Assembly: GCA_937896565.1 (NCBI GenBank)
Contig: CALBOV010000132.1
Coordinates: forward strand, 1-44,618
Direction: 5' to 3'
Source of the DNA: an uncultured Salinisphaerales bacterium
GTDB taxonomy: Bacteria; Pseudomonadota; Gammaproteobacteria; Nevskiales; OUC007
Length of the DNA: 44,618 nucleotides
The position numbers and the translations under genes were made by a program. The notes beneath the pieces were generated by a model. The model had not been told where the DNA came from. It saw nothing but the letters and a program-made list of their open reading frames with translations, and ran no database searches. Below, one piece after another: positions 16,801 through 25,037 of this stretch; position 1 is the first letter of the stretch; every line of letters begins with the position of its first letter.

Positions 16801-18931
16801 CAACGGCACCTATGTCGCCGTTGCATTGGACGGTGACATAGTGACGAGCGTGGACGGTGGCCAGACCTGGACGCTCGCCAACCCGATTCCGAACACACCG
16901 GACCTCCGGTCGGTGATCTGGGATGGCAGCCAGTTCGTCGTGGTGGGCCAGAATGCACTGGCAATCAGCGCCGACGGTTTCAACTGGCTGTCACTGGGCG
17001 GTATCAATGGCCACATCCGCGACATCACCGTGGCGAATGGCCTGTACGTGCTGGTGGGTGACGATGCGATGCTGATCGGACCGAGCCTGCGCGATCTGAC
17101 CGGCTATCCGCTGACCAGCGACCTCTACACCGTGGCGACCGGCCCGATTGGCACAATCGCTCTGGGGCAGAGTTCGGCCGGGTATTTCGGATTTCCACAG
17201 GACACGGCGCCGCCCAAGGCTTCGGACGGTTGGCGCATGCTGTCGCCGCGTCAGACCTACAACAATCTGAATCGCGTGGTGTGGGATGGCCAGCAATTCA
17301 TCGCCGTGGGTGGGCGTGGTCAAATCTTCCGCAGCACGAATACCGAGCTTTGGGTGGCGGCAAACACGCCGGCCTTGAGGGATTCGAGCTCTGGGAGTTT
17401 GTCCACCTTCGCCACCGATGGGCAGACGTTCGTCGCGGCAGTGACGCGCGGAACGACAGTCAAGAGTTTCGATGGCGATTTGTGGGGTGAGGTTGAGCCC
17501 ACCGAATCCGTCACCGAGATTTTCTACAACGGGACTGAGTTCGTCGGGATCAACGGCAGCACCACCTATGTCAGCCCGGACGGCCATAGCTGGACGACTG
17601 CAGCCGACAATGCACCGTACATTGCGGCTTTGCAGGCGAATCAAAGTCCCACGGTGGCCTATGACGGCACCATGTACTACCGAATCCTCAACGGTTCGAC
17701 GCTACAGACCAGCTCGGATGCGAGCACTTGGCTGACCGTGAGCCCGCAACCCTTTGTCAGTCGCGGCACACCCAAGGCCATCGCCTACGACGGCTCGCAA
17801 CTGATCGTGGTCGGAAGTCTCGGGTACGTCTACAGCAGCGCCGACGGCACGAACTGGACCACGCACGGTCGCGTGGGTGAGGCGGTTATGCAATTGAACG
17901 ACATCGCGTTCAACGGCACGGACTATGTGACAGTGGGTCACAACGGGCAGATCTGGGCGAGTACGGATCTGAACAACTGGGATACCCGCAGCCACCACGC
18001 ACCGTTTCAGATCAACGATGTTGTCGTGGCCGGTAGTGAACTCGTTGCGGCTGGTGCAAAAACCATCCTTGACGAGAACGGGAACGAACAAGAGACGGTG
18101 CCTGCCATTGCCATCAGCTACGACGGCGGGTTTACCTGGCAAGAGCAGACCGTGCCTCTGGATTACACGGGGATCAACAACACCGTTCCGTTGTTGGATA
18201 TCGAGTGGAACGGGTCGCAGTTCGTGGCGGTAGGTGGGCCCATCAATCCATCCACCTTTGGGGAGACGGGCGATGGCCGCGTTATCGGGTATGTCAGTGC
18301 GGATGGCCAGAACTGGACGTTGGAGAACACCTTGAATCGCGGGACGTACTCCGGTCTGGATGAGGCCGCCGGCACCTTCCTCGCCTATCCGCAGTTCGGG
18401 TTCTCGAGCAGCGAAATCCGTCGCGATATCGGGACCGGCTGGACGGACATCACCGGGACGCTGCCCGAGCAGGTCTACAGCGGGAGCACGGGTCGGTTCC
18501 ATCCGCTGGAGGTCATGCATGACGGCAGCCAATACTTGTTCGGTGGCGGCAGTGGCATGCTCTACAGTTCCGCCGACCTGATGAATTGGACGGAACTGCC
18601 GCCCGGTGTGCCCAGCCCGATCAACGCGATTCGTCTGATCAACGGCCGCTACTTCGTGCCGACAACCGGCGGGCTGTCCTACAGCGATGATCTGACGAGC
18701 TGGACGACCGTGATCAACCAGATCACCTCGGACGCCAGAGGCGTCGGAAATTACGTGGTTGTCACGGCGCCGGACGGGCGGCTCTACGTCAGTGAAGACA
18801 ATGGCGACAGCTTCGAAAATGCCACTCTGCCAGGGTCGTCCACCGACAGTCCTGATTGGGAACAGGCGCTGGAGGCCTTCGGTCAGCCGGTCGTCCGTTC
18901 CGGTCGAATCTTCATGGACTACCGACCGTAG
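13880..18931 (+). CDS. Giant repeat lipoprotein with long beta-propeller
   Basis: A 1683-residue lipoprotein with a lipobox ending LALAAC (Cys20). Residues about 38-170 resemble a choice-of-anchor U domain (strand-rich, with VTGLTPGASVDVTIQLPAGS and a VDGGRGDDDGVANGVIDDPG segment). A second beta domain follows (about 175-390). Residues about 391-750 are four related domains of 88-90 residues, each with G-Q-W-E or equivalent, a C-x-V-x-N core and a closing G-T-V-S-G-x-D-x-T, plus a more diverged fifth (to about 837). The rest (about 840-1683) carries about 16 S-x-D-x-x-x-W motifs typical of BNR/YCF48-like propeller blades, enough for about two propellers. It is probably a surface or periplasmic binding protein. 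GGGGAG at 13867-13872 sits 7 nt before the ATG. A G8 tract at codons 41-44 could mediate phase variation. Confidence 0.85.
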   Translation: MSVNLKRLVCAAAVLALAACGDPTEINLEGVSDNQQQLTVPGGGTVTLTTSAGTLSEARVIDNPAPGAAPAGVSFDNGFYDFSVTGLTPGASVDVTIQLPAGSTANTYYKVQDGQFTQFDFNGTDGARFNGRTVTLTLVDGGRGDDDGVANGVIDDPGAPGTKTSGAGVTTPGTINSALVGSYTLTYHEAASGGPFSDGDTVNVTVAADGRLTVPAGTFGSPFYRSFGGTPNTAEIIWLDAGAQIEYALSDNNSGNFNEINIGDASQPQGSGVPAFLGQLRMGTTGGPDTTPDAFAFTDQTGVPLSTVVTSNTVTITGIDSTVNVSVQNGEWSPNCQPSGFTTADGVVEVGQTLCVRHTSASSFDTTVTTTLTVGTVMQAFTSRTQASAASYDITGGISGAGTSGSSGQWELFINGSFANDGPLNDGNVTYTAAPVADGASYQVVASPVSGLTCSVANASGTVSGGDVTGVDITCSQAAGYDISGTIAGLPSTGATGTYEVEVDGTVVAGNAMANGAITYNVSPVPDGSNYIVRAFAPSGYSCTVLNAAGTVSGGDVTGVDINCMTTQVATYSVSGNISGVGTGGSNGQWEAFVEGSLVADGPLTDGAVIYASGVADGASYEVTASPSGGLVCTVANATGTVSGGDITGVDISCSTPSTFSLSGAISGIPGTNSMGQWELLSEGFIVNDGGLRNGAVTYTASIADGSDYEVRAQPSSGLTCTVANGSGTVSGADITDIDISCSQAAKSSVDLFISGMDAGTTLDFRFTLGSQVIEDTYTQSNASIRLIDGTAEEGTSYTFEVLRHPEGKLCLPTPNSASGTMPGFDLILNAPCEDVIGGLAPIANPPSGTILDAEWGNGRFVMAGQFNSLPFVTTDGQTFTGGGSFQGGPTDIAFDGNQFIAVRSAFLSTSTDGSNWTDLPGNQAILNMQYLHGKSGQYVGVGLGGRAFLSSDLSNWTEVATGSTRNLQDVTEHNGTYVAVALDGDIVTSVDGGQTWTLANPIPNTPDLRSVIWDGSQFVVVGQNALAISADGFNWLSLGGINGHIRDITVANGLYVLVGDDAMLIGPSLRDLTGYPLTSDLYTVATGPIGTIALGQSSAGYFGFPQDTAPPKASDGWRMLSPRQTYNNLNRVVWDGQQFIAVGGRGQIFRSTNTELWVAANTPALRDSSSGSLSTFATDGQTFVAAVTRGTTVKSFDGDLWGEVEPTESVTEIFYNGTEFVGINGSTTYVSPDGHSWTTAADNAPYIAALQANQSPTVAYDGTMYYRILNGSTLQTSSDASTWLTVSPQPFVSRGTPKAIAYDGSQLIVVGSLGYVYSSADGTNWTTHGRVGEAVMQLNDIAFNGTDYVTVGHNGQIWASTDLNNWDTRSHHAPFQINDVVVAGSELVAAGAKTILDENGNEQETVPAIAISYDGGFTWQEQTVPLDYTGINNTVPLLDIEWNGSQFVAVGGPINPSTFGETGDGRVIGYVSADGQNWTLENTLNRGTYSGLDEAAGTFLAYPQFGFSSSEIRRDIGTGWTDITGTLPEQVYSGSTGRFHPLEVMHDGSQYLFGGGSGMLYSSADLMNWTELPPGVPSPINAIRLINGRYFVPTTGGLSYSDDLTSWTTVINQITSDARGVGNYVVVTAPDGRLYVSEDNGDSFENATLPGSSTDSPDWEQALEAFGQPVVRSGRIFMDYRP
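14002..14009 (+). repeat. G8 homopolymer in the lipoprotein coding sequence
   Basis: Eight consecutive G residues encode Gly-Gly-Gly near residue 42 of the giant lipoprotein. Gain or loss of a base would frameshift the protein just after the lipobox. It also sits inside a small inverted repeat (GTGCC and GGCAC). Confidence 0.8.
15050..16125 (+). repeat. Four tandem ~267-bp coding repeats
   Basis: Four in-frame domains with spacings of 267, 270 and 264 bp measured at the shared G-G-D-V/I-T-G motif (near 15271, 15538, 15808, 16072). Copies 1 and 2 are identical over a run of nearly 30 nt there, pointing to duplication within the gene. A fifth, diverged copy may follow to about 16390. Confidence 0.8.
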
Positions 18932-18946
18932 TCGGATCCTTTCAAC

Positions 18947-18972
18947 GCCGCCGGACCAGAGGGTCCGGCGGC
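18947..18972 (+). terminator. Strong hairpin after the giant lipoprotein gene
   Basis: A perfect 11-bp stem (GCCGCCGGACC and GGTCCGGCGGC) with an AGAG loop begins 16 bp after the stop codon. The following bases are only moderately T-rich (TCATCTTTCC), but position and stem strength support a transcription terminator. Confidence 0.7.
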
Positions 18973-19002
18973 GCCGTCATCTTTCCGGATGGTGAGCTGG
19001 CG

Positions 19003-19008
19003 TAGAAT
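19003..19008 (+). promoter_or_regulatory. -10 element of djlA, near-leaderless
   Basis: TAGAAT ends 8 nt before the djlA ATG at 19017. Transcription would begin within a couple of bases of the start codon. No ribosome binding site is seen between them and the -35 is weak. Confidence 0.45.
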
Positions 19009-19016
19009 CCGGCGCC

Positions 19017-19799
19017 ATGTTTCCCGCGATCCTGATTGGAGCCGTGCTCGGCTTCGCGTTCGGCCGGTTACCCGGCCTGATTTTTGGTGCGCTGGCCGGC
19101 TGGTGGCTGGGGCGGCAGCTCGGCCGGGTCTCGCCGACACGGCTGATCGCCGGTGCCGCGCAGCATCAGTTCCTGGAATCCACATTCGCGGTGGCCGGTG
19201 CGATCAGCAAGGCCGATGGCCGGGTCGATCAGTCCGAGATCGCCGCGCTGGAAACCATGATGCAGCGCTTCCGTTTTTCTCCGGATCAGCGCAAGCAGGC
19301 CATCGCCGCGTTCAATCGCGGCAAGCAGACCGGGTTCGATGTCGACGCCGAGGTCCGGCAGTTCCGCGCGACCTGCCGCGGCCAGATGCATCTGATCCAG
19401 GTCTTTCTGACCGCCCAGATCCAGGTTGCCATTGCCGACGGCCGGATTACCGATGCCGAACGTGAACTGCTTTTTCGCGTCGGGCGCGGTCTGGGTCTGT
19501 CGGAGCGTGATCTCGCGCGTCTGGATGCCTCGCTGCGCATGGCGCAGGGCGGTGGTGCGGCAGGCGGTCGCCGTCCCCCTCAGCGGGATGAACTGGCCGA
19601 TGCCTACAAGATCATCGGGGTGGATTCCTCGGCCAGCGACGCCGAGGTGAAAAAGGCCTACCGCCGGCTGATGAGCGAACATCATCCCGACCGGCTGGCG
19701 GCCAAGGGGCTGCCCGAGTCGATGCGCGCTGTCGCCGAGCAGAAGACCAGCGAGATCACGCGCGCCTACGACCTGATCAAGCAGGCCCGGGCGTCCTGA
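19017..19799 (+). CDS. djlA: DjlA-type membrane-anchored co-chaperone
   Basis: A 260-residue protein with the DjlA architecture: an N-terminal membrane segment rich in glycine (about 5-33, ILIGAVLGFAFG and LAGWWLGRQLG), a TerB-like helical domain (about 50-185, including KADGRVDQSEIAALE and IADGRITDAERELL), a Gly/Arg linker, and a C-terminal J domain (about 195-258). The J domain keeps the HPD motif in MSEHHPDRLAAKG with helix II KKAYRRLM. In E. coli DjlA stimulates DnaK and influences the Rcs envelope stress pathway. The gene stands alone after a terminator, with a -10 element immediately before the ATG. Confidence 0.94.
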   Translation: MFPAILIGAVLGFAFGRLPGLIFGALAGWWLGRQLGRVSPTRLIAGAAQHQFLESTFAVAGAISKADGRVDQSEIAALETMMQRFRFSPDQRKQAIAAFNRGKQTGFDVDAEVRQFRATCRGQMHLIQVFLTAQIQVAIADGRITDAERELLFRVGRGLGLSERDLARLDASLRMAQGGGAAGGRRPPQRDELADAYKIIGVDSSASDAEVKKAYRRLMSEHHPDRLAAKGLPESMRAVAEQKTSEITRAYDLIKQARAS

Positions 19800-19919
19800 C
19801 GCCTCGCATCCGGATCGGCGGTGCTCTCGGGCCCGGGTGTCGGCTCCGGTGATGGCGGCGGTCGGGCTGGCCTGGTTTCTGCTGCCGGCTGGTTATCCCG
19901 ACCCGGTTGGCGGAATCAG

Positions 19920-21362
19920 ATGCGCAGGATTGTCGGAACGCTGGTTGGCCTGATGCTGGCGGGACTGTCTCCGGCCTGGTCCGCGGGTGGTTTCGCCTTG
20001 CCGTTTGATTCGGTGGGTGCCAGCGGCATGGGGTTCGCCGGTGTCGATGCCGCCGACTACGATCCCGGCGCCGCGGTGCGCAATCCCGCACTGCATGGTC
20101 TGGCACTGGAATCCGGCCTGGCGAGCGGGGCGCATTTCGCGCATCTGTCCACGCAGTTCGAGGGCGAGGCGGTTCGCGAGGGCACGGATGGCTCGACCAT
20201 CAGCGGCGGCAACAGCGGCCGCAGCGGTCGTGTCGACGCACCGATTCCGGACTGGACCTGGACCCGGCGCCTGAACGAGCGCGTAGCCGTTGGTGCCACG
20301 CTGGCCGCACCCTACGGCACCTCCCAGCATCGGGATGCGGACTGGAAAGGGCGCTACAACGCCATCGACACGGTGATTCGCGGCATCGAGCTGACCCCCG
20401 GCGCCGCCTGGCAGATGACGCCGCGCATTCGTGTCGGCGCCGGGCTGCGGCTGCACTGGTTCGACTTTCAGTATTCGAACGATGTCGATCTGGGGGCCGT
20501 CGTCCAGCGCGAGGTCCAGGCGCGCACCGGCGTCGATCTGGTGACACCGGCCTGTCTCGTGGCTGGGGAGGACGCGCTGCCAGGTAAATACGATTTCCGG
20601 CACCGGGCCGAAGCCAGCCGTTTCGCCGCGGCCTGGCAGGCGGGCCTGCGTGTCGCGCTGACCGATCGTCTGGCGGCGGGGATGAGCTATCTCGCGCCGA
20701 TCGAGCATGGTCTGGATGGCGAGGCGACCCGGCAGCGCCTGGGCTGGACCGTCGAGGAGTTCGAGAACGATCCCTGTTTCCTGACCACGCGAACGGCGTT
20801 GCTGGCGACGGGCGGGTCGTTCGAGGACGAAGTGGTCGCGCTGGTTCGGGCGGCGACGACGGATACCGGCTTCGGCCTCACGCTGACGCTGCCGGAGACC
20901 CTGTCCTCTGGTGTGACCTGGTCGGGTGAGCGCTGGACCTTCGCCGGCAGCCTGCGATGGACACGATGGTCCCGGTTCGACGAGGTCGTCATCCGCTTCG
21001 ACAACGCCACGCCCACGATCCGCCGCCAGCTCGGGTTTCAGGATGCCTATCTGGTCGCGCTCGGGCTGCGCTACCGGCTCAACGAGCGCTGGACGCTGTC
21101 GACCGGCGTGGCGGGCGAGTCGGCCGCGGTCAGCGATGCGAATCGCAGCGCGAGTTCCGCCGATGCCGGTCGCCTCTACCTGACCGGCGGCTTCAGCTGG
21201 GTCGTGAACGAGCGGCGGACCGTGGACTTCAGCACCGGCGTGTTGCGCAGCCGTGAGGGCGAGGTCGACGACCTTGATCCGATGACCGGAAATCGCGTCA
21301 CCGGTCGCTATCAGCCGCTGACATTGTTGTGGTTCGGTCTGCGAATGCGCTGGCGGATGTGA
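19920..21362 (+). CDS. FadL/OMPP1/TodX-family outer-membrane transport protein
   Basis: A 480-residue outer-membrane protein. The signal peptide (about 1-21) is followed by AGGFALPFDSVGASGMGFAG, the FadL-type N-terminal plug sequence, then DYDPGAAVRNPALHGL, corresponding to the family's N-P-A turn. Later strands include NERVAVGATLAAPYGTS, RIRVGAGLRLHWFDFQYSND, TLPETLSSGVTW, TWSLRW-like segments and YLVALGLRYRLNERWTLSTGV, ending in a barrel-type LLWFGLRMRWRM. FadL proteins bring long-chain fatty acids or other hydrophobic compounds across the outer membrane. Two cysteines at about 192 and 281 are unusual for the family. The ATG at 19920 begins the signal sequence; the frame opens earlier at 19821 without a likely start. 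Confidence 0.86.
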   Translation: MRRIVGTLVGLMLAGLSPAWSAGGFALPFDSVGASGMGFAGVDAADYDPGAAVRNPALHGLALESGLASGAHFAHLSTQFEGEAVREGTDGSTISGGNSGRSGRVDAPIPDWTWTRRLNERVAVGATLAAPYGTSQHRDADWKGRYNAIDTVIRGIELTPGAAWQMTPRIRVGAGLRLHWFDFQYSNDVDLGAVVQREVQARTGVDLVTPACLVAGEDALPGKYDFRHRAEASRFAAAWQAGLRVALTDRLAAGMSYLAPIEHGLDGEATRQRLGWTVEEFENDPCFLTTRTALLATGGSFEDEVVALVRAATTDTGFGLTLTLPETLSSGVTWSGERWTFAGSLRWTRWSRFDEVVIRFDNATPTIRRQLGFQDAYLVALGLRYRLNERWTLSTGVAGESAAVSDANRSASSADAGRLYLTGGFSWVVNERRTVDFSTGVLRSREGEVDDLDPMTGNRVTGRYQPLTLLWFGLRMRWRM

Positions 21363-21567
21363 TGGATGCGACATTCCGGTGATGTGATATCGCTCCCAGG
21401 CGCCAAAAGCGCAAGAGATCGGCGTTGAATTTGCATTGAATACGGCGTCGTGCATGGCGGCGTTGCCTGCACTATCGACCGTGTCGCGTCTTTCCGTCCG
21501 AATCGGATGGCGGGGTTGTGGCAGATGGAACTGCGGTTGATTTATCCGAATCGGGAGGATTCACGCG

Positions 21568-23118
21568 ATGTTGAGGATGATTGCGCTCGCCGTGGTGGCG
21601 AGTCTGTACGTCAGTAGTGTCTCGGCGGCTGCCAAGCAGCGGGTCTGGATCGAGGTCAAGCCCGGAAAGATGGCCGCGGTGGCCAATGTGCTGGCCAGGG
21701 AGAAGAACCTGGAGCGGCATCACCGCTTCGACAGGATCAACGCATTCGTCGTCTCCGCGCCTGCGGGCGTGATTGACCGGTTGCGCCGGAACAGCCGGAT
21801 TCTGTCCATCGAGCCGGACGTCAAGCGCTATCCGATGGCGCAGGAAGTGCCTTATGGCATCGACATGGTGCGTGCGCGCGATGTCTGGGACCTGGATCGT
21901 GACGGTGTGATCGATCCTGGTGCCGCGACCGGCGCCGGGGCCACCGTCTGCATCATCGACTCCGGCATTTCCGCCGCGCACGATGATCTTGCCGGCCTGA
22001 ATCTGGTCGACGGGACGCCAACCGGCTGGGATACCGATACCTGCGGTCATGGTTCGCATGTCGCTGGCACCATCGCCGCCGTGCACAACGACATTGGTGT
22101 GGTCGGTGTGTCGCCGGGCAAGGTGAACGTGATGATCGGCAAGGTTTTCGACGGCGCGGAATGCGCGTGGTCCTACTCGTCCACGCTCGCCGACATCGCC
22201 TTCCAGTGTGCGGAGGCGGGCGCCAACGTGATCAACATGAGTCTCGGCGGCGGTCGTGCCCAGCGCATGGAGGAAGCGGCGTTTGACTGGATCGAGAGCG
22301 TCGGCACGCTGTCCATCGCGTCGGCCGGGAACAGCGGTACGCGAGCCTACAATTACCCCGCGAGCTATTCCTCGGTGGTGTCGGTCGCGGCGGTGGACGA
22401 CACCATGTCTGTGGCCCGCTTCTCACAGAAGAACGACGCGGTGGAACTGGCGGCGCCCGGCGTTGGCGTGCTGAGCACCGTGCCGTACACCGAGCAGGCG
22501 GACCTGGAAGTGGCCGGCACGGTTTACGCGGCCAACGCGCTGGAGAATGCGGCCTACGGGATGGTGTCGGGTGCGCTGGCCTATGGCCGTCTGTGCAAGC
22601 GTTCGGCCTCCTGGAGTGGGCGGGTCGTCCTGTGCGAGCGCGGTGACAACTCCTTCGCCGAGAAGGTCGCGGCCGTCGAGGCCGGCGGCGGAGCCGCCGT
22701 CGTGATCTACAACAACGAGCCGGGCGAGTTCCTGGGCACGCTGGGCGAGGACAGCTCGTCAATCCCGGCGATTACCATTTCCCAGGAAGACGGCACCGCG
22801 CTGCTGACGTCCATGGGTGTCGATGCGACCGTCACGACCCTGCTGAACGAGTACTCATACGAGTACTACAACGGCACGTCGATGTCGGCGCCGCACGTGT
22901 CCGGCGCCGCCGCCGTGTTGTTCAGCAGCAATCCCGGCCTGACCGGGAGCCAGGTGCGCGAGGCGCTGACGGCCACGGCCATCGACCTGGGTCGACCCGG
23001 CGTGGACGACGCCTATGGCTACGGTCTGATCGATTTGTATGCGGCCTGGCAGTATCTCGGCGGCGGTTCCAGCCCGGTGGTCGCGCCGGCAACGGTTGCG
23101 CCGACGGCGACGCGTTAA
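21568..23118 (+). CDS. Secreted subtilisin-like serine protease (S8) with PA insert
   Basis: A 516-residue secreted protease. Residues 1-21 are the signal peptide. A small I9-like propeptide (about 24-88, RVWIEVKPGK to SIEPDVKRY) precedes the catalytic domain. The triad is Asp131 (VCIIDSGI), His161 (CGHGSHVAGT) and Ser438 (NGTSMSAPHV), with oxyanion Asn255 (ASAGNSG). A PA domain is inserted at about 310-425 (with GRVVLCERGDNSFAEKV and GGGAAVVIYNNEPGEF), between the oxyanion asparagine and the active serine, as in many extracellular S8 enzymes. Several cysteine pairs suggest disulfides. The C-terminus ends in a short Pro/Ala/Thr tail and no secretion domain. A GGGAGG ribosome binding site sits about 13 nt before the ATG. 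Convergent with the next gene. Confidence 0.95.
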   Translation: MLRMIALAVVASLYVSSVSAAAKQRVWIEVKPGKMAAVANVLAREKNLERHHRFDRINAFVVSAPAGVIDRLRRNSRILSIEPDVKRYPMAQEVPYGIDMVRARDVWDLDRDGVIDPGAATGAGATVCIIDSGISAAHDDLAGLNLVDGTPTGWDTDTCGHGSHVAGTIAAVHNDIGVVGVSPGKVNVMIGKVFDGAECAWSYSSTLADIAFQCAEAGANVINMSLGGGRAQRMEEAAFDWIESVGTLSIASAGNSGTRAYNYPASYSSVVSVAAVDDTMSVARFSQKNDAVELAAPGVGVLSTVPYTEQADLEVAGTVYAANALENAAYGMVSGALAYGRLCKRSASWSGRVVLCERGDNSFAEKVAAVEAGGGAAVVIYNNEPGEFLGTLGEDSSSIPAITISQEDGTALLTSMGVDATVTTLLNEYSYEYYNGTSMSAPHVSGAAAVLFSSNPGLTGSQVREALTATAIDLGRPGVDDAYGYGLIDLYAAWQYLGGGSSPVVAPATVAPTATR

Positions 23119-23137
23119 CGGCTAACCGCGGGCCGGT

Positions 23138-24052
23138 TCAGGGAAATCGGCGCGTCAGCGATGCGATTAAGCCATCGCGTGACGCGCCGTAGCCGAGCTC
23201 GCCCTGCAGGTTCCAGCCGTTGTGCATGTCCCAGTTGGCGCCGAGCACGTAGCTCCAGGGATCCCGATTGCTGATGTCGGCGGTCAGGGTCACGACCGTG
23301 CCGCCGTCGGGCGTCTGCACGTTGACGCTGCGGCTGAACGCCACGCTGGTGTCGATGTGCAGCCCGCCAACGTAAACCGCGAGTTCGCCGTCGTCGCCCA
23401 GATTGAAGCGGCGGCCCACGCGAGGTGTGAGTGCCAGGGTTTCCATCGGCGAGTCGGACGTGTCCAGATCAGCCCAGGTGAAGGCCGCGCCGCCGATCGC
23501 GAAGTAAGGGCCGCGGCCAAGCGCGAGCAGGGCGCCAAGCGTGTAGACCTCGCCTCCGGGGTCCTGCTTTCCGACCGCGGTGAAGGTCTGGTCGCAAAGC
23601 GCCGGGCGCGGGGAGGCGTCCGGGTCGCAGCGGCTCTCGTCTCCGACGAACGCGACGATGTCCTCTCCATCCACGGTGACATTCGTGCTCAGGCTGTTGT
23701 CGGCGGTGCCGATCTGCGCAAACACGTTCACGAACGGGAGCAGCCAGGCGTCGGCGCGCAACTGGAGTTGACGGTTGGTCATCTCGGAGTTGTCGGACTG
23801 GATGAAATCGATCCCGCCGCGGCGACCATCGTCGGCGGAGATCTGCAGCTCGTCGATCTGGATATCGTGGCTGTAGCCCACGTAGATCAGGCCGACGCCG
23901 AAGCGCGGGGGCAGTGTCACGCCGCGTTCGGCGGCCAGGCGCTCCCACAGCGAGGGCTCGTCGGTTTGCTCCGGGGCCTCCTGTGCGGAGGCGGTGGCGA
24001 GGGCTGCGAGGCAGGTGACCGACGAGAAGACCAGGTTGCGGACTGTTTTCAT
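23138..24052 (-). CDS. Predicted outer-membrane beta-barrel protein
   Basis: A 304-residue exported protein with a signal peptide (1-23, cleavage near ASA). The mature part alternates polar and hydrophobic residues as in an outer-membrane barrel: FGVGLIYVGYSHDIQI, LQLRADAWLLPFVNVFAQIG, YTLGALLALGRGPYFAIGGAAFTW, LALTPRVGRRFNLG, ELAVYVGGLHID, YVLGANWDMHNGWNLQGELGYG, ending in SLTRRFP. One cysteine pair (about 163 and 172) probably forms a loop disulfide. I do not recognise a named family. The ATG at 24052 is chosen because GGAGG lies 7 nt upstream; the open frame continues upstream without a signal. A perfect 21-bp inverted repeat lies in its leader, and it is divergent from a second barrel-like gene. 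Confidence 0.72.
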   Translation of the reverse strand: MKTVRNLVFSSVTCLAALATASAQEAPEQTDEPSLWERLAAERGVTLPPRFGVGLIYVGYSHDIQIDELQISADDGRRGGIDFIQSDNSEMTNRQLQLRADAWLLPFVNVFAQIGTADNSLSTNVTVDGEDIVAFVGDESRCDPDASPRPALCDQTFTAVGKQDPGGEVYTLGALLALGRGPYFAIGGAAFTWADLDTSDSPMETLALTPRVGRRFNLGDDGELAVYVGGLHIDTSVAFSRSVNVQTPDGGTVVTLTADISNRDPWSYVLGANWDMHNGWNLQGELGYGASRDGLIASLTRRFP

Positions 24053-24088
24053 TGCCGTTCCTCCGGATGCGGCGTACGTGGACTGGCA

Positions 24089-24109
24089 GACGGCAAGAAT
24101 CTTGCCGTC
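24089..24109. promoter_or_regulatory. Perfect 9-bp inverted repeat in divergent spacer
   Basis: GACGGCAAG and CTTGCCGTC flank AAT, 37 bp upstream of the minus-strand barrel gene. It could be a dimeric regulator site or an RNA hairpin in the 5' leader. Too symmetric to be expected by chance in a 211-bp spacer. Confidence 0.6.
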
Positions 24110-24263
24110 GCATGCAGCGTGCGTTCCCGAGGCCCGGCGCCGGTTCGACTGCTGGCGCTTGAGGTCTATGACCGGTCGCGGCGGTTCGGGTTCAGCGGCG
24201 GCGGCCTGAATCGTGTTAACAAGCCCTAAGACTGGCCATGGCAGGCAAACGAGGTGCATCGAA

Positions 24264-25037
24264 ATGAAGGGTCTGATGGCGAGAGCCGTTGCTAGCCGCC
24301 GGAACGAGTTCCGGTCCCGGGCATCCATCCGATGCGGTCTGCTGCTGGTGTTGGGGATGGTGGCGCCGTCGGTTCAGGCGTTCGATTTCGACCGGCTGCG
24401 CGATGCGTCGCAGGCCGACTTCCGAGCGATTGCCGAGGATGCGGCCAACGCGTACCAGTTTCGCCAGTGGCAGCACATTCGCCCGTTGACCGGGTACTGG
24501 GGGCTGGGTGCTGGCGTGTTCTCCGCGTCGTCGGTGCAGCATGACGATGCCTGGTCGCGCGTGTTCGGACAGGACACGTCCCTGCTCGGGCAGATCGGCG
24601 CGGCGGGCGAGATCGCCTTCGACTCCGGCTGGTCGGTTGGAGCGACCGCCGCCGCCATCCCGGATTCGGGTTATGGCGTGCTTGGCGCGAGTCTGGGCTG
24701 GACCTGGCCGGTCGCGGGGCAATCCGGCTGGGAGATCGCCGCGCGCGGAGCCTACTCCTCGATGATCGGCGAGAACGATGTCGAGCTGGATACCGTGGGC
24801 GTGGATCTGGCGTTGCGCCGTCGGCTCAGGGTCATGACCGTCTACGGAAGCGCTGGCTGGTCCACGAGCCGCTTCGATGTGTCCTTCGATGAATCGGCGC
24901 TGGACGCCGAAACAGTTGACGCCGGACGTCTCGCAATCGGTTTGTCGCGATGGCTGGGTGCCATATTCGTGAACGGCGAGGCCAGCGCGGGGTCCGATTA
25001 CGTGAATGCGACGCTGTCCGTGGGGTTCGGAATCTGA
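24264..25037 (+). CDS. Exported protein, probable small outer-membrane barrel
   Basis: A 257-residue protein with a long basic leader and signal peptide (about 1-41, GLLLVLGMVAPSVQA before FDFDRL). The mature N-terminus is helical (FDFDRLRDASQADFRAIAEDAANAYQFRQW), then repeated aromatic-flanked strands follow (LTGYWGLGAGVFSAS, GEIAFDSGWSVGATAAAIPDSG, LGASLGWTWPVAG, WEIAARGAYSSM, MTVYGSAGWSTSRFDVSF), ending VNATLSVGFGI. This suits an eight- to ten-stranded barrel. Family not recognised. The ATG at 24264 has GAGG about 10 nt upstream; an ATG at 24276 is an alternative. Its stop overlaps the start of the DUF1571 gene by 1 nt, so the two are coupled and may work together. Confidence 0.7.
   Translation: MKGLMARAVASRRNEFRSRASIRCGLLLVLGMVAPSVQAFDFDRLRDASQADFRAIAEDAANAYQFRQWQHIRPLTGYWGLGAGVFSASSVQHDDAWSRVFGQDTSLLGQIGAAGEIAFDSGWSVGATAAAIPDSGYGVLGASLGWTWPVAGQSGWEIAARGAYSSMIGENDVELDTVGVDLALRRRLRVMTVYGSAGWSTSRFDVSFDESALDAETVDAGRLAIGLSRWLGAIFVNGEASAGSDYVNATLSVGFGI

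Noticed and set aside
14939-16801. Minus-strand frame of about 620 codons inside the giant lipoprotein
   Set aside because: It mirrors the internal repeats of the sense gene, has no start signal and no family features.
19893-21455. Minus-strand frame of about 520 codons over the FadL-like gene
   Set aside because: Antisense to a gene with signal peptide and plug motif; no recognisable features.
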